Shown here: one piece after another, positions 1-9,445 of the stretch | Position numbering within the stretch: position 1 is the stretch's first letter | Layout: the number at the start of each line of letters is the position of its first letter | NCBI GenBank assembly: GCA_963575745.1 | Contig: CAUYUJ010009413.1 | Location: 419,501-483,500 of the forward strand | Reading direction: 5' to 3' | Length of the DNA: 64,000 nt | Source of the DNA: Prorocentrum cordatum | Lineage: Eukaryota > Sar > Dinophyceae > Prorocentrales > Prorocentraceae | Made by a program: the position numbers and the translations under genes | The notes under the pieces: generated by a model | Database searches by the model: none | What the model was told of the DNA's origin: nothing | Seen by the model: the letters and a program-made list of their open reading frames with translations, nothing else

Positions 1-71
1 CTGGCCCCCCCTGGGCCGCGCACGTGCCTCGGGTCATGATTTGCCAGTTTTTTTCTTGAATGCCTCACTCT

Positions 72-203
72 CTTGGCATCGTTCGGACGTGTGCATTTTC
101 TCTCGGCGAAAACCATCGAGGACCATCCTGGACCATCGAGCAACAAAAAAAAACGCACGAAACCACAAAATGCACGGGAAATGGACGTCCGAGCGACGGC
201 AAG
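72..203 (+). mobile_element. MITE-1 copy 1 (132 bp)
   Basis: Non-autonomous short inverted-repeat element. Left end CTTGGCATCGTTCGGACGT and right end ACGTCCGAGCGACGGCAAG are near-perfect reverse complements of 19 bp. It is flanked by an exact 4-bp direct repeat CTCT at 68-71 and 204-207, as expected of a target-site duplication. The interior is A-rich with an ACCATCGAGG motif shared with six other copies in the window. No coding capacity. Confidence 0.85.
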
Positions 204-261
204 CTCTTGGCCGCCTCCGGATTCTGTACAGTCGAAACCGATTATAAGGAGGGGTAACCTT

Positions 262-350
262 TCCAAGGGTACCCTTGCATCTTTGCATCGTCGATCCAAT
301 CCTTCACCACTTTCAATGACCAGCCACTGGACGAGAAGCTGCGACATTGG
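262..350 (+). repeat. Family S dispersed repeat, copy 1
   Basis: About 90 bp beginning with the palindrome CAAGGGTACCCTTG, followed by a CATC-rich stretch and a segment containing CCAGCC and ACGAGAAGC. A second diverged copy lies at 41812-41905. The rest of 204-610 shows nothing recognisable. Confidence 0.5.
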
Positions 351-610
351 CTTCCGAGGGCCTTTCATTTTCTTCGCACAACGTTGCTATCAACTTTGAT
401 TGCACCGATCTGCCACAGCCGTTAGCGCCGTGTCACATTGGTTCTCCCGGCCGAGACCTGGGATCGTTTGTGAATATATTATACGGAAAACTGGGGCCGG
501 TGGCGAAAGCACCGACACCGAAGTCCGCGACCGAACATTGTCGGTCGCGGATTATCTGGGCGGTGGGGGGGAATCGGCTCGAGGTTCGAGGTTTTCGTGG
601 AAGAACAATT

Positions 611-745
611 TGCGTAAACATTAACTTGGGAGTTCCGCGCAGATTTTTGTCCATCTGCGTATGGGCCCCCTTGTAGGCGCTTCCGGCGCCGTCCCTGGAG
701 CACTCCACGCGCCACTTGTCGGGGGTGAGCGCAAATCCAATCCAA
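611..745 (+). repeat. Family A hairpin element, diverged copy
   Basis: Aligns by eye to the family A foldback at 63749-63959: the same order of a TAAACAT arm, TCCGCGC, a GGGCCCCC stretch, the core GGCGCTTCCGGCGCC and a GCGCCA return. The outer arms have largely lost complementarity, so this is an old copy. Confidence 0.5.
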
Positions 746-892
746 GATTTCAGAAAGTGTTGTAATCTTTCTGTTGTTATCCATTCCTCTAACCGCAGGA
801 TGCTCTCCACCGGCCCGTGCCCGAGGTGGTGATTTAGAAAGAGCCGTTGGATCACCGTGCAATTGAAAAGAGAGGGGTGCTCGCAGTCCCCC

Positions 893-1005
893 CCCCCTCC
901 CCTCTTCAAAAGGGGTGTGATATTTTGGACCCCCCCCTTAGGGGGGGGGGGGTCCGAACCCTCGCGTCCCCCCCCTCCTTTGAAGATGGGGGACGTTTCG
1001 GGCCC
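893..1005. repeat. C-run/G-run nested hairpin
   Basis: Long C-runs and G-runs pair as nested inverted repeats. CTCTTCAAAAGGGG near 900 faces CCTTTGAAGATGGGGG near 975-990, and an inner hairpin of C-run, TTAG, G-run sits at 930-952. Homopolymer length here is likely unreliable in the assembly. Confidence 0.5.
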
Positions 1006-1111
1006 CCTTGGTGCCGGAAGGGGGGGAGTCGGACCCCCCCACCCCCTCCCGCTCTTTGCGCCGGACAGAGAGCCGGGGAGGGGCCCTTTCCCGCTGCTCC
1101 TTTGTGCACCA

Positions 1112-2286
1112 GGAGGTGGGTAGGGAGTACGGAGTAGGCAAGCGTGAATAGTGAGTACTGAGTAGCGAGTAGAGGGTAGCGAGTAGTTAGTAGTAATTAG
1201 TGAGTATGGGGACTAAGTATTGAGTGGTGAGTCGTGAATAGCGAGTAGGGAGTAGTGAGTAGCGAGTAGCTAGTAATGGGTAGTGAGTAGAGAGTAGTGA
1301 GTACGAAGTACTTCGTAGGGAGTACTGAGTAGTTATAATTGGGTGGTGGGTAGTCGGTTGTGAGTAGTGAGTGATGGGTAGTGGTTAGTGCGTAGTGAGT
1401 AGTGCATAGGAATAGAGAGTTGTGGGTATGGAGCAGTGAGTAGCGAGTAGGGAGTAGGGGGTAATGAGCAGTGTGTAGTGAGTAGTAAGCCGTGAGTAGT
1501 GAGTTGTGAGTAGTGTGTAGTGGGTAATGAGTCGTGGGTAGTGAAAAGTGAGTAGCAAATCGGGGGGAACGGGTAGAGCGTAGTGAGTTGCCAGTAATGG
1601 GTATCGAATAGCGAGGAGTGAGCTAGTGAGTAGCGAGTAGGGATTAGTGGGTGGTGTGCAATGAGATGTGAGACGTGGGTAGCGAGTAGTGGGTAGTGAG
1701 TAGTGAGTAATGAATAGTGAGTTGTGGGGAGTGAGTGGTGAGTTGTGAGTAGCGGGTAGTGATTAGTGAGTAGTGAGTAGTGAGTAGAGGGTGGTGAGTA
1801 GGCAGTAGTGAGTAGCGAATAGCGGGTAGGAAGTCGCGAATAGTGAGTAGTGAGTATTGAGTAATGAATAGTGAGTAAGCAGTAGCGAGTAGTAAGTAAT
1901 GGGTAGTGAATAATAGTGTGTAATGGGTACGGAGTCGGGAGTAAGGAACAGTGAGTAGTGAGTAGTGAGTAATGAGTAGTGGGTATTGAATAATGAGTAT
2001 TGGGTAGCGAGTTCCGGGTAGGGAGTTGCGAGTAGTGAGTAGTGAGTAGTGTTTCGTGAGTATTGGGTATGGAGCAACGAGTAGAAAATAGTGAGTATGA
2101 GTATGTATGTTGACTAGTGAGTAGTGACTTGGGAGCAGGGAGTAGGTAGTAGTGGTTAGTGCTTGGTGAGCAGTGAATAGTGAGAAGTCGGCAGTGAGTT
2201 GTGCGTAGAGAGTAGTGAGCAGGGAGTGGTGTGTAGTGAGTAGGGAGTAAGGAGTAGTGAGTAGGAAGCAGTGAGTAGTAAATCGT
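1112..2286. repeat. Degenerate heptamer satellite (GAGTAGT)n, 1.2 kb
   Basis: Roughly 165 tandem copies of a 7-bp unit, consensus GAGTAGT, with variants such as GAGTAGC, GGGTAGT, GAATAGT and GAGTATG. Seven is not a multiple of three, so every frame gives a 7-residue protein repeat. The long minus-strand frames rich in Thr, His, Tyr, Ser and Leu here are therefore artefacts. The array ends exactly where the hAT-like reading frame begins. Confidence 0.9.
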
Positions 2287-3385
2287 GGGGCGCCTGCTCT
2301 GTTTGGCCTCGGACATCGATCCAACTGCGGTGCACGCTCAGTGGCATAATGTGCCCCCAAGGGCCCGCCAACAGATGCAGCGAGGCTTGTCAAGTAAGGA
2401 AGCTTGGAAATATGCGATGCAGCGATTATCGGAGAAGCATAGTGTAAAAGTAGACGACACCAACGATATGATATCAGCTTTGGTTGCATGTGTGGCTTTT
2501 GGAATCAGCACGTCGGGGGTCGAACAAAAGTTTAGCTTGGCTGCGCTCAAGTTTAACTGTCGCCAAACTCGCGCAGACGCACACAGCGAGGACATGTTTT
2601 TCAAGATCATTCTGGACTTGCCCCGTCGTGACTTCAGGAAAGTCATTGACAGTGCCCGGCACAGTTTGCTCGAGTATTGCGGGCGCCCTAAAGCGCAGAG
2701 GTCTCCACGCATTGACAAAGGGGTTGAGAGAACACGACGATTGATGATGTGGTGCGAAGCTGAATTCGCTCGTCAGCGCCGCAAGGCTGCGAGGCTCGCT
2801 GTTTTGGATTCAGTGGCTGACGGTTCGACCAGGGAGGCCGGAACAGGCTCGAACTGGGATGCCACCCGCCAGAAGGAGCTCGACTTTTTGAAGAACAAGC
2901 GCGATGCCAAACGATTCATTGCATACTCGGAGAACGCCCTCGTACCACAGGAAGTGACGCATGCTGTCTGTGAGGGCGCCGCCGCCAGACACAAGAAGCA
3001 GCTTTCTGATCAGTTGGCCAGGGCGCGCGAGACCGAGCGCGTGAGATTGGCCAGGCACGCCAGTGGCCACGTTCCTAGATACTATCAAGGGGAAGCCTGT
3101 CTCTGTAGATATACATTGCAGGTCGCCAGAGGTGGTTGCCGCGCTCATCGCGCATCGCCCGAAATCAGTGCGGACGCGCGAGGCTGAAGTTTTTGTGGTA
3201 CAGACACCGGGGCGCGCTGGCCCTTTTGTTTCCGCTTCATCGGCGTTCGAAGGGGGATGTGAAGTTACCCGTGGGCTTCTCATTTCAAGCCGTTGTGGCG
3301 CTGGGTTCGAATTGCTGCCCGCGTACCAACTGAAGAAAGTAATTCCCCACATCCTGAGTGGGGTTCTTGTTTTCCCAGAACATCC
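2286..3385 (+). pseudogene. Fragment with hAT dimerisation-like motif, truncated and frameshifted
   Basis: An open frame from 2286 to about 3050 encodes a well-mixed hydrophobic/charged sequence. About 75 residues in comes STSGVEQKFS, followed by an Arg/Asn-rich segment and SEDMFFKII. This resembles the C-terminal hAT transposase dimerisation signature (S..xER.FS, then NRR, then L-rich helix), but the usual Arg is Gln. A long Lys/Arg/Glu-rich helical region follows. Near 3050 the sense continues in another frame (PVSVDIHCRSPEVVAALIAH) until the CTC tract at 3388. No upstream ATG exists because the heptamer array abuts the 5' side. It could instead be a host gene exon; the hAT assignment rests on one motif. 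Confidence 0.45.
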
Positions 3386-3453
3386 TCTCCTCCTCCTCCT
3401 CCTCTTCCTCCTCCCGCTTCCTCCACCATCCCATACCATACCATGCCTTTCCT

Positions 3454-5323
3454 CACACCATGTTACTTATCAGGTTTCGTGCCCCTCCCACCCCTCCACG
3501 GAGGCCCCGCCTGAGCGAGCAGGGCATTCGCACACCATGTCATGTATCAGGTTTCTTGCCCCTCCCACCCCTCCAGGGAGGCCCCGCCTGAGCGAGCAGG
3601 GCATTCGCACGCCATGCTATTTATCAGGTTTCGTGCCCCTCCCACCCCTCCAGGGAGGTTCCGCCTTAGCGAGCAGGGCATTCGCACACCATGTTATTTA
3701 TCAGGTGTCGTGCCCCTCCCACCCCTCCAGGGAGGCCCCGCCTGAGCGAGCAGCGTATTCGTACACCATGTTATTTATAAGGTTTCGTGCCCCCCCACCT
3801 CTCCAGGGAGGCCCCGCCTGAGCGAGCAGGGTATTCGCACACCATGTTATTTATCAGGTTTCTTGCCCCTCCCACCCCTCCAGGGAGGCCCCGCCTGAGC
3901 GAGCAGGGTCGTCGCACACCATGGTTTTTATCAGGTTTCGTGCCCCCCCCCACCCCTCCAGAGGGGGCCCGCCTGAGCGAGCATAGTGTTCGCACACCAT
4001 GTTATTTATCAGGTTTCGCGCCCCTCCCACCCCTCCAGGGAGGATCCGCCTGAGCGGGCAGGGTATTCGCACACCATGTTATTTATCAGGTGTCGTGCCC
4101 CTCCCACCCCTCCAGAAGGGGCCCCGCCTGAGCGAGCAGGGAGCACACCATGAGCCCCTCCCACCCCTCCAGAGCGCATTCGCACACCATGTTATTTATC
4201 AGGTTTCGTGCCCCTCCCACCCCTCCAGGGAGGCCCCGCCTGAGCGAGCAGGGTATTCGCACACCATGTTATTTATCAGGTTTCGTGCCCCTCCCACCCC
4301 TCCAGGGAGGCCCCGCCTGAGCGAGCAGGGTATTCGCACACCATGTTATTTATCAGGTTTCGTGCCCCTCCCACCCTTCCAGGGAAGCCCCACCAGAGCG
4401 GGAAGGGTGTTCGCACACCATGTTATTTAGCAGGTATCCTGCCCATCCCACCCCTCCAGGGAGGCCCCGCCTGAGCGAGCAGGGTATTCGCACACCGTGT
4501 TATTTATAAGTTTTCGTGCCCCTCCCACCCCTCCAGGGAGGCCCAGCCTGAGCAAACAAGGTATTCGCACACCATGTTATTTATCAGGTTTCGTGCCCCT
4601 CCCACCCCTCCAGGGAGGCCCCGCCTGAGCGAGCAGGGTATTCGCACACCATGTTATTTATCTGGTTTCGTGCCCCTCCCACCCCTCCAGGGAGGCCCCA
4701 CCAGAGCGGGCAGGGTATTCGCACACCATATTATTTATCAGGTTTCGTGCCCCTCCACCCCTCCAGGGAGGCCCCACCAGAGCGGGCAGGGTATCCGCAC
4801 ACCATGTTATTTATCAGGTTTCGCGCCCCTCCCAACATTCCAGGGAGGCCCCGCCAGAGCGGGCAGGGTATTCGCACACCATATGATTTATCAGGTTTCA
4901 TGCCCCTCCCACCCCTCCAGGGAGGCCCCACCAGAGCGGGCAGGGCATTCGCACACCATATTATTTATCAGGTTTCGTGCCCCTCCCGCCACTCCAGGGA
5001 GGCCCCGCCAGAGCGGGCAGGGCATTCGCACGCCATATTTTATTATTAGGTTTCGTGCCGTTCCCGCCCCTCCAGGGAGGCCCCACCAGAGCGGGCAGGG
5101 TATTCGCACACCATGATATTTATCAGGTGTCGTGCCCCTCCCACCCCTCCAGGGAGGCTCCACCAGAGCGGGCAGGGTATCCGTACACCATAGTATCTAT
5201 CAGGTTTCGTGCCCCTCCCACCCCTCCAGGGAGGCCCCACCAGAGCGGGCAGGGCATTCGCACACCATGTTATTTATCAGGTTTCGTGCCCCTCTCACCC
5301 ATCCAGGGAGGCCCCACCAGAGC
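3454..5323. repeat. 77-bp satellite array, about 24 copies
   Basis: Monomer of 77 bp beginning CACACCATGTTATTTATCAG, then a C-rich block with CTCCAGGGAGGCCCC and a GAGCAGGG motif. There are two regional subfamilies: GCCTGAGCGAGCAGGG dominates 3454-4660 and ACCAGAGCGGGCAGGG dominates 4690-5323, with one stray copy of the second type near 4390. A truncated unit lies at about 4130-4185. Because 77 is not divisible by three, open frames crossing it cycle through all phases and are not genes. Confidence 0.95.
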
Positions 5324-5339
5324 GCAGACAAGAAGCAAT

Positions 5340-7290
5340 GGAACCCCGTAACATCTTTATGTGGGGAACTCCGTTAGCACAATTGTTTTGAACGCCGAGT
5401 TCAGAGACGCGCAGCGTCCGTTCTGCGAGTTTGTAGAGATCCTAATCAGGCACACCCCAGGCTGCAAATTCTGGCGGGTTTCATTGGCCGGCGTTGATGA
5501 AGGCGCACGCGCCGGGCAACCTTTTCGCACTAGACTCGCCGCCAGAGGTGGCACAACCTGCTTTTCATAACCGTCGCCGCACACTCGCGATCGATTCGTT
5601 CGTGAAGATGATTTCCTGCGTTTGCACGTCCAGTTCTGCATCGGGCTTGCGGTGGTGCTGCTGCGAAACATGTGCCTTGGCATCAGCGTCAATCGGTATA
5701 TGGCTGAGTGGGTCAGAGTGCGAGTTTTGAACTTGAGTGCGTCTGAGTACGAGTGAGCGTGCGCCGTCGCATTCCGCAGCCATGCGGCGTTCAAGGCTGC
5801 CAGAGAATCAACACTCACTGGCAGAATGTCCAGCCCATCCAAATGCAAGATGCAATGCGTTTTTTTGTTTTCCCCCAGCGGCTGTTCGGACGATTGCGTG
5901 GACCTCGACCAGGGCGGCGTCATCCACGCGATTCGCTGCGAACCAAGTGCGAAGATGCGCTCATGGACGGAGGTGGCGCAAACCCTGATGGACGACGACA
6001 CGTTCAAGCATCGCGTTGACAAGGACTTCAGCGACCTGACCATCCATGATCGCAGCCGCTTGCATGGGCGCTGGCGGCCGCGGCGACATGCTGATCATGA
6101 TGACCGAGCAGCTCGAGCGCACCCAGCAGATGTGGTGGGCGTCCGAATGGGCGTTTACCAATGCGTTCAAGACGGCGATGAAGGACAAGCGGGATTCACT
6201 CCACAATAGTTGGCCAGGTGCCTCCGAGAACTTCGACCCGGGCGAGTTCCGCAGGGCGGCGATGGTCTTCGGCTTCGGGCTGCAGGGCACCGCAGAGGTC
6301 GGCGATTGGGTCGAGACGTCTGCCCGCGCCGACCCGCCCGCTACGCCAACCAAGTTGTTCAAGGACCGCAGCTTTTCGCCGCCGAGCCGTGCGCCTACGC
6401 GCGATGGGGGGCTGGATTATTCTGACGCGCTGGATCCGAACCCGCTTCCAGACGATGACACGCAGAAGACGCCGCTTTTGAAGGGCCCCCTGGGGGTCGG
6501 CTGACGCAGCCGACGAGGATCCAGATAATGCTTCATCGTAGGATAGCGCCAGGCAGCGTGCCACCAAGCAGCGCGATGTCAATCAGTCCGCACCTCCCCG
6601 CAGAAGGGCGCCAACCGACAAATCCGACTTACCGCGGGAGACGCCTGGCGACTATGTCGTCGTCGCCCACCACGCGGCCGCGCACGCGCGCCAGAATGCG
6701 AAAATGAAGAGAATCGCGTGCCCAGAGCAGGTCGTAAAGGACCACTTCGACGACTGCGGCGCCGACCGCCGACCTCGCGGGCATTGCCCCGCATCTCTTG
6801 GGCAACCCAGTCGTGGGCAAGCTGGGCCATGCCGGCGAGTGCGACGACGACGACGACGACGACGACTTCCGCGGTAACCTCACCGCAGGCATGCCGACAT
6901 GGCGGTTCAATGGTTCGGCGGCCCTGGCATCGGATCGCCATCTGGCGAATGTTCACACGTCGCAGTCCTCCGAGTTCGACGACGTTCACCACCTCCTCAC
7001 CCACTTCACCTCCGTTGTCCACGGGACTGGCATCATGGAGATCTGTGGTGGGGCGGGCGGACCAGCGGACTCGCTGTCCACCGCCGCCTCAGGGCATGCG
7101 CCAAATTCGGCCCGGCCACGGGCTGCGACCTGAACGACGAGTGCCAGCAGAGAGCCGTGGAGAGATACATCCCTTAGTGGCCATCATGGCCCCCGCATGC
7201 AGGCTTCCGGTCGCTCGGATACGTTTCAGTGCAATCGCGACTGCAACTTGTGGAGGCGTTCGCGCGACGACGCGGCCCCGCGCGGCCTGC
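5340..7290 (+). pseudogene. Decayed retroelement polyprotein, 5' part
   Basis: Plus-strand protein-like sense persists across frame changes. 5361-6040 is one frame with internal stops at 5568 and about 5757 (motifs VEILIRHTPGCKFWRVSL and RLHVQFCIGLAVVLLRN). 6046-6504 is another frame (TEQLERTQQMWWASEWAF), then a Lys/Asp-rich stretch to 6780. From 7010 comes TGIMEICGGAG, continuing one base out of phase as RTSGLAVHRRL, CDLNDECQQRAVERYI and then PLVAIMAPAC. The last block matches a methyltransferase-like segment I recall from highly repeated dinoflagellate polyproteins; this is recollection, not a search. A 687-nt antisense open frame over 5357-6043 is Ser/Thr/Arg-rich and looks like a shadow. 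The reading is interrupted at 7291 by an inserted element and resumes at 7578. Confidence 0.6.
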
Positions 7291-7577
7291 AGCTCCCGGC
7301 GATTGCAATGGGTGCGGTTACGCCGGGGTGCGGTTTGCGAGTTGCTTTGTGGCGGCCTGTCTGGGGCTTTTGTGAGAGACAATGTCATAACTGTCGTCGT
7401 TTCGAGAGACACTGTCATCCTCGATGTGTGCTCCACTGTATTAGCAGGAGCGACAGTGTCATGTGATTCGGTCGCATTGAGTGACAGTGTCATTCGCTTC
7501 CCAGGGGCGGAAGGGGCAGATATGACTGGAGGCAAACCGCACCATTCGCAAACCGCACCCATTGTAGTCGCCGAAGC
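7291..7577. mobile_element. 287-bp foldback MITE inserted in the polyprotein
   Basis: The arms at 7291-7338 and 7531-7577 are reverse complements over about 47 bp (core CAATGGGTGCGG, then GGTGCGGTTTGC), with a few mismatches. The loop holds four near-palindromes of the form GACANTGTCAT at 7378, 7408, 7452 and 7483. The flanking coding sense continues on both sides, so this is an insertion. No clear target-site duplication was seen. Confidence 0.75.
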
Positions 7578-7936
7578 TCGACAGCCACGTCGAAAACGAC
7601 CAGCCTGGCCCTCCCGCGGCTGTGCGAGGAGCCGCCCTGGCTGGCGGCGCCGGTCGCGCCGGGCGCACGCATGGTCATATCCGACCAGTGCCGAGTTGGG
7701 TTTCGAGATCATCGTGGGGGCATGTCGAGGAAGACCGCCGCGCTGGTCTCCAACGCCCTGCAGATCCTCGAGCAATTCACGAACCTCCTTGGCGCGCCGC
7801 CAGGCGCGCGCACGTGCGCATGGATGGCCACGACAGCACCGGCTTCCAGTTCTGGCCATGGAGGATGATCGAGCGGATTACCCAGGGCATTGTGGACTTG
7901 CGCCGCCGCCTGAGACGCTCGCATCTCCTGAACTAA
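7578..7936 (+). pseudogene. Decayed retroelement polyprotein, 3' part
   Basis: Resumes the block interrupted at 7291. HVEND is followed, one frame over, by LCEEPPWL, SDQCRVGFRD and KTAALVSNALQILEQF. After another shift it ends in GFQFWPWRMIERITQGIVDL and a stop at 7934. The order (ENP-like, DQC, WPW, then an I..GI helix) is what I recall of the end of the dinoflagellate methyltransferase-like polyprotein domain. At least two frame changes make it non-functional as assembled. Function is inferred only from the remembered family pattern. Confidence 0.55.
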
Positions 7937-7974
7937 ATGCGTCGTGGAAGCGGCAGCCTTCCCAGCAGTGGCCT

Positions 7975-8600
7975 CTCGGGCCGCAGCTCCCCAGGGGGCT
8001 GCCACCTGCGCCTTCCGTGGCCGTTTTCGTGGGGAGGCCCGCTTGAATTGCATCTTCTGCGCATCCAGACCCGACCTCGCGGATCCCTGGGGGTTGCCAC
8101 CTGCGCAATTCGGCGCCAGTTTCGTTGTTACCCGGGTGGCCCACTTGTGTCCTACGCACATCCAGATGATAATTTCCGTCTCCTTGGGGTGCCGCTTGCT
8201 GCGCAATCGTCGCAAGTTTCATGGGTGACGGGAAGGTTCGGTGGAGTGATGACCCACGCGCGTCCACAGCCAACCCTTCGGTCCCGTGGGGGATTGCCAC
8301 CTGTGCAATTGCCGCCATTGTCGTGGGTTCCTGGGAGGCTCGCTTGAGTGGTGTCCCGCGCGTGTCTGGATTCGACCGTGCGGCTCCCAACAGGGTTGCC
8401 GCCTGCGCGACTGTCGCCAATTTCGCTTGCTCCTGGGAGGTTCAGTGGAATGGTGTCCTGCGCGCATTCAAACTCGACATCGCGGCTCCCTCGGGGGGGG
8501 GTTGTCACGTGCGCAATCGTCGACATGCACGAGGGGTCCTGGGAGGCCCCGCGGCGTCAGACTAAACCGCGCGGTTCCCCAGGGTTCTTCCTGCCTCACG
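7975..8600. repeat. Diverged tandem repeat, about 100-bp unit, 6 copies
   Basis: The anchor GTTGCCACCTGCGCAA (variants) recurs near 7998, 8094, 8190, 8294, 8396 and 8507, about 96-110 bp apart. Each is followed by a TCCTGGGAGG segment and a GCGCG-rich spacer. Divergence is substantial. It directly follows the polyprotein remnant and may derive from it. Confidence 0.7.
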
Positions 8601-8926
8601 CGCGCCCATTTCATCATTATCGTGTGCTGGGCGAGCCACTCATTAGATAGTCGTCGCACGTTTTGGGAATGGCTGAAAACGTGTCGGGTAATGTGTAGAG
8701 CTTTGATTCTAGTCGTTAGCAGCTTGGAACATTTCTGTATATTCACATTCTTCACTGCCGATGTTATAGGATCCCGTCGGTTTCTGAGGGCATATGCCCT
8801 AAGATTGTCATCGCCTCGGGCTCGTCGGTCCTAGGGGTAGGGGATCGGGATAAGGTCGAGGCTGTTCAACTCATGCCGCCCCCTGGCCCTTGTGGCCTAT
8901 GAGCCCCCGTGATGGGTGCCATGTCT
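8601..8926. other. No recognisable feature
   Basis: Unique-looking mixed sequence. No convincing reading frame, inverted repeat or tandem repeat was seen. Confidence 0.5.
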
Positions 8927-9098
8927 CACCACCCACCAAACCACCCCAACCCAACCCGAAGCCCTCAACTTGCCTTCCATTTCCAGTGGGGGGGTCGGGG
9001 AACGTTGAAAAAACACACGGTATCCGTACCCCCCCCCAACCCGAAATTCGGATCAAATTCGGGTCTTCGGGTCGGGTTGGGGTGGTCTGGTCGGTAGT
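8927..9098. mobile_element. 172-bp foldback element
   Basis: Arms at 8927-8960 and 9066-9097 pair over about 30 bp (ACCACCCCAACCC against GGGTTGGGGTGGT). Only one copy is present in the window and no duplication is visible at its edges. Confidence 0.6.
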
Positions 9099-9215
9099 CA
9101 ATGTCGTGCCCCCGTCGCATGGTGCCACGCAGAGGGCGTGCGGCAGGTTCACGCCGCGCCGAGCGGCGGCGCCAGCGCAGGTCTCCGGCCAGCGGCGGCC
9201 GGACCCATGCTTCTC

Positions 9216-9445
9216 AGGAGGGGAAAAACACACAGACACAATTAATCGACGATTCCCAGAAAATATGTAAAAATATGGGAAGTGGGGGGGAAGACAAAAA
9301 CCCAAAAAAAATAAGGAAATATGGGGGATCCCTTTATTTGTGTGTATTCATTTGTGCGTCCCAGGGCCCCTTTAGCTTCAGAGCCTCCTGGGGCGCCCCC
9401 GTCGCCACCGCTGGATTCGCCTCGGGACTCTGGTCGGAACGCACC
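9216..9445 (+). repeat. Family C repeat, copy 1, with family Q tail
   Basis: Family C is a block of about 150 bp. It holds a CACACAGACACAATT stretch, AATCGACGATT, repeated AAATATGGG motifs, a G-run with AAGACAAAAACCC, TTTATTTGTGTG, and ends CCCAGGGCCCCTT. It is followed by family Q (CCTCCTGGGG, CCGTCGCCACCGCT, GATTCGCCTCGG, GAACGCACC). Other C copies lie at 20441, 21911 (reverse), 25376 and 25874. Other Q copies lie at 17520, 36165 and 40600. Confidence 0.75.

Noticed and set aside
1333-2489. 327- and 281-codon minus-strand frames
   Set aside because: Produced by the heptamer satellite; 7-residue protein repeats with no domain.
3454-5323. CRISPR-like array
   Set aside because: The 77-bp units are repeated throughout with no unique spacers, so this is a satellite.
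5357-6043. 687-nt minus-strand open frame
   Set aside because: Its product is Ser/Thr/Arg-rich with no motif, whereas the plus strand keeps protein-like sense over the same span and on both sides. Judged a shadow.
6718-8046. 442-codon plus-strand open frame
   Set aside because: It crosses an inserted inverted-repeat element and a 100-bp tandem array without change, and is Arg/Pro/Thr-rich. The recognisable polyprotein motifs lie in the other two frames.
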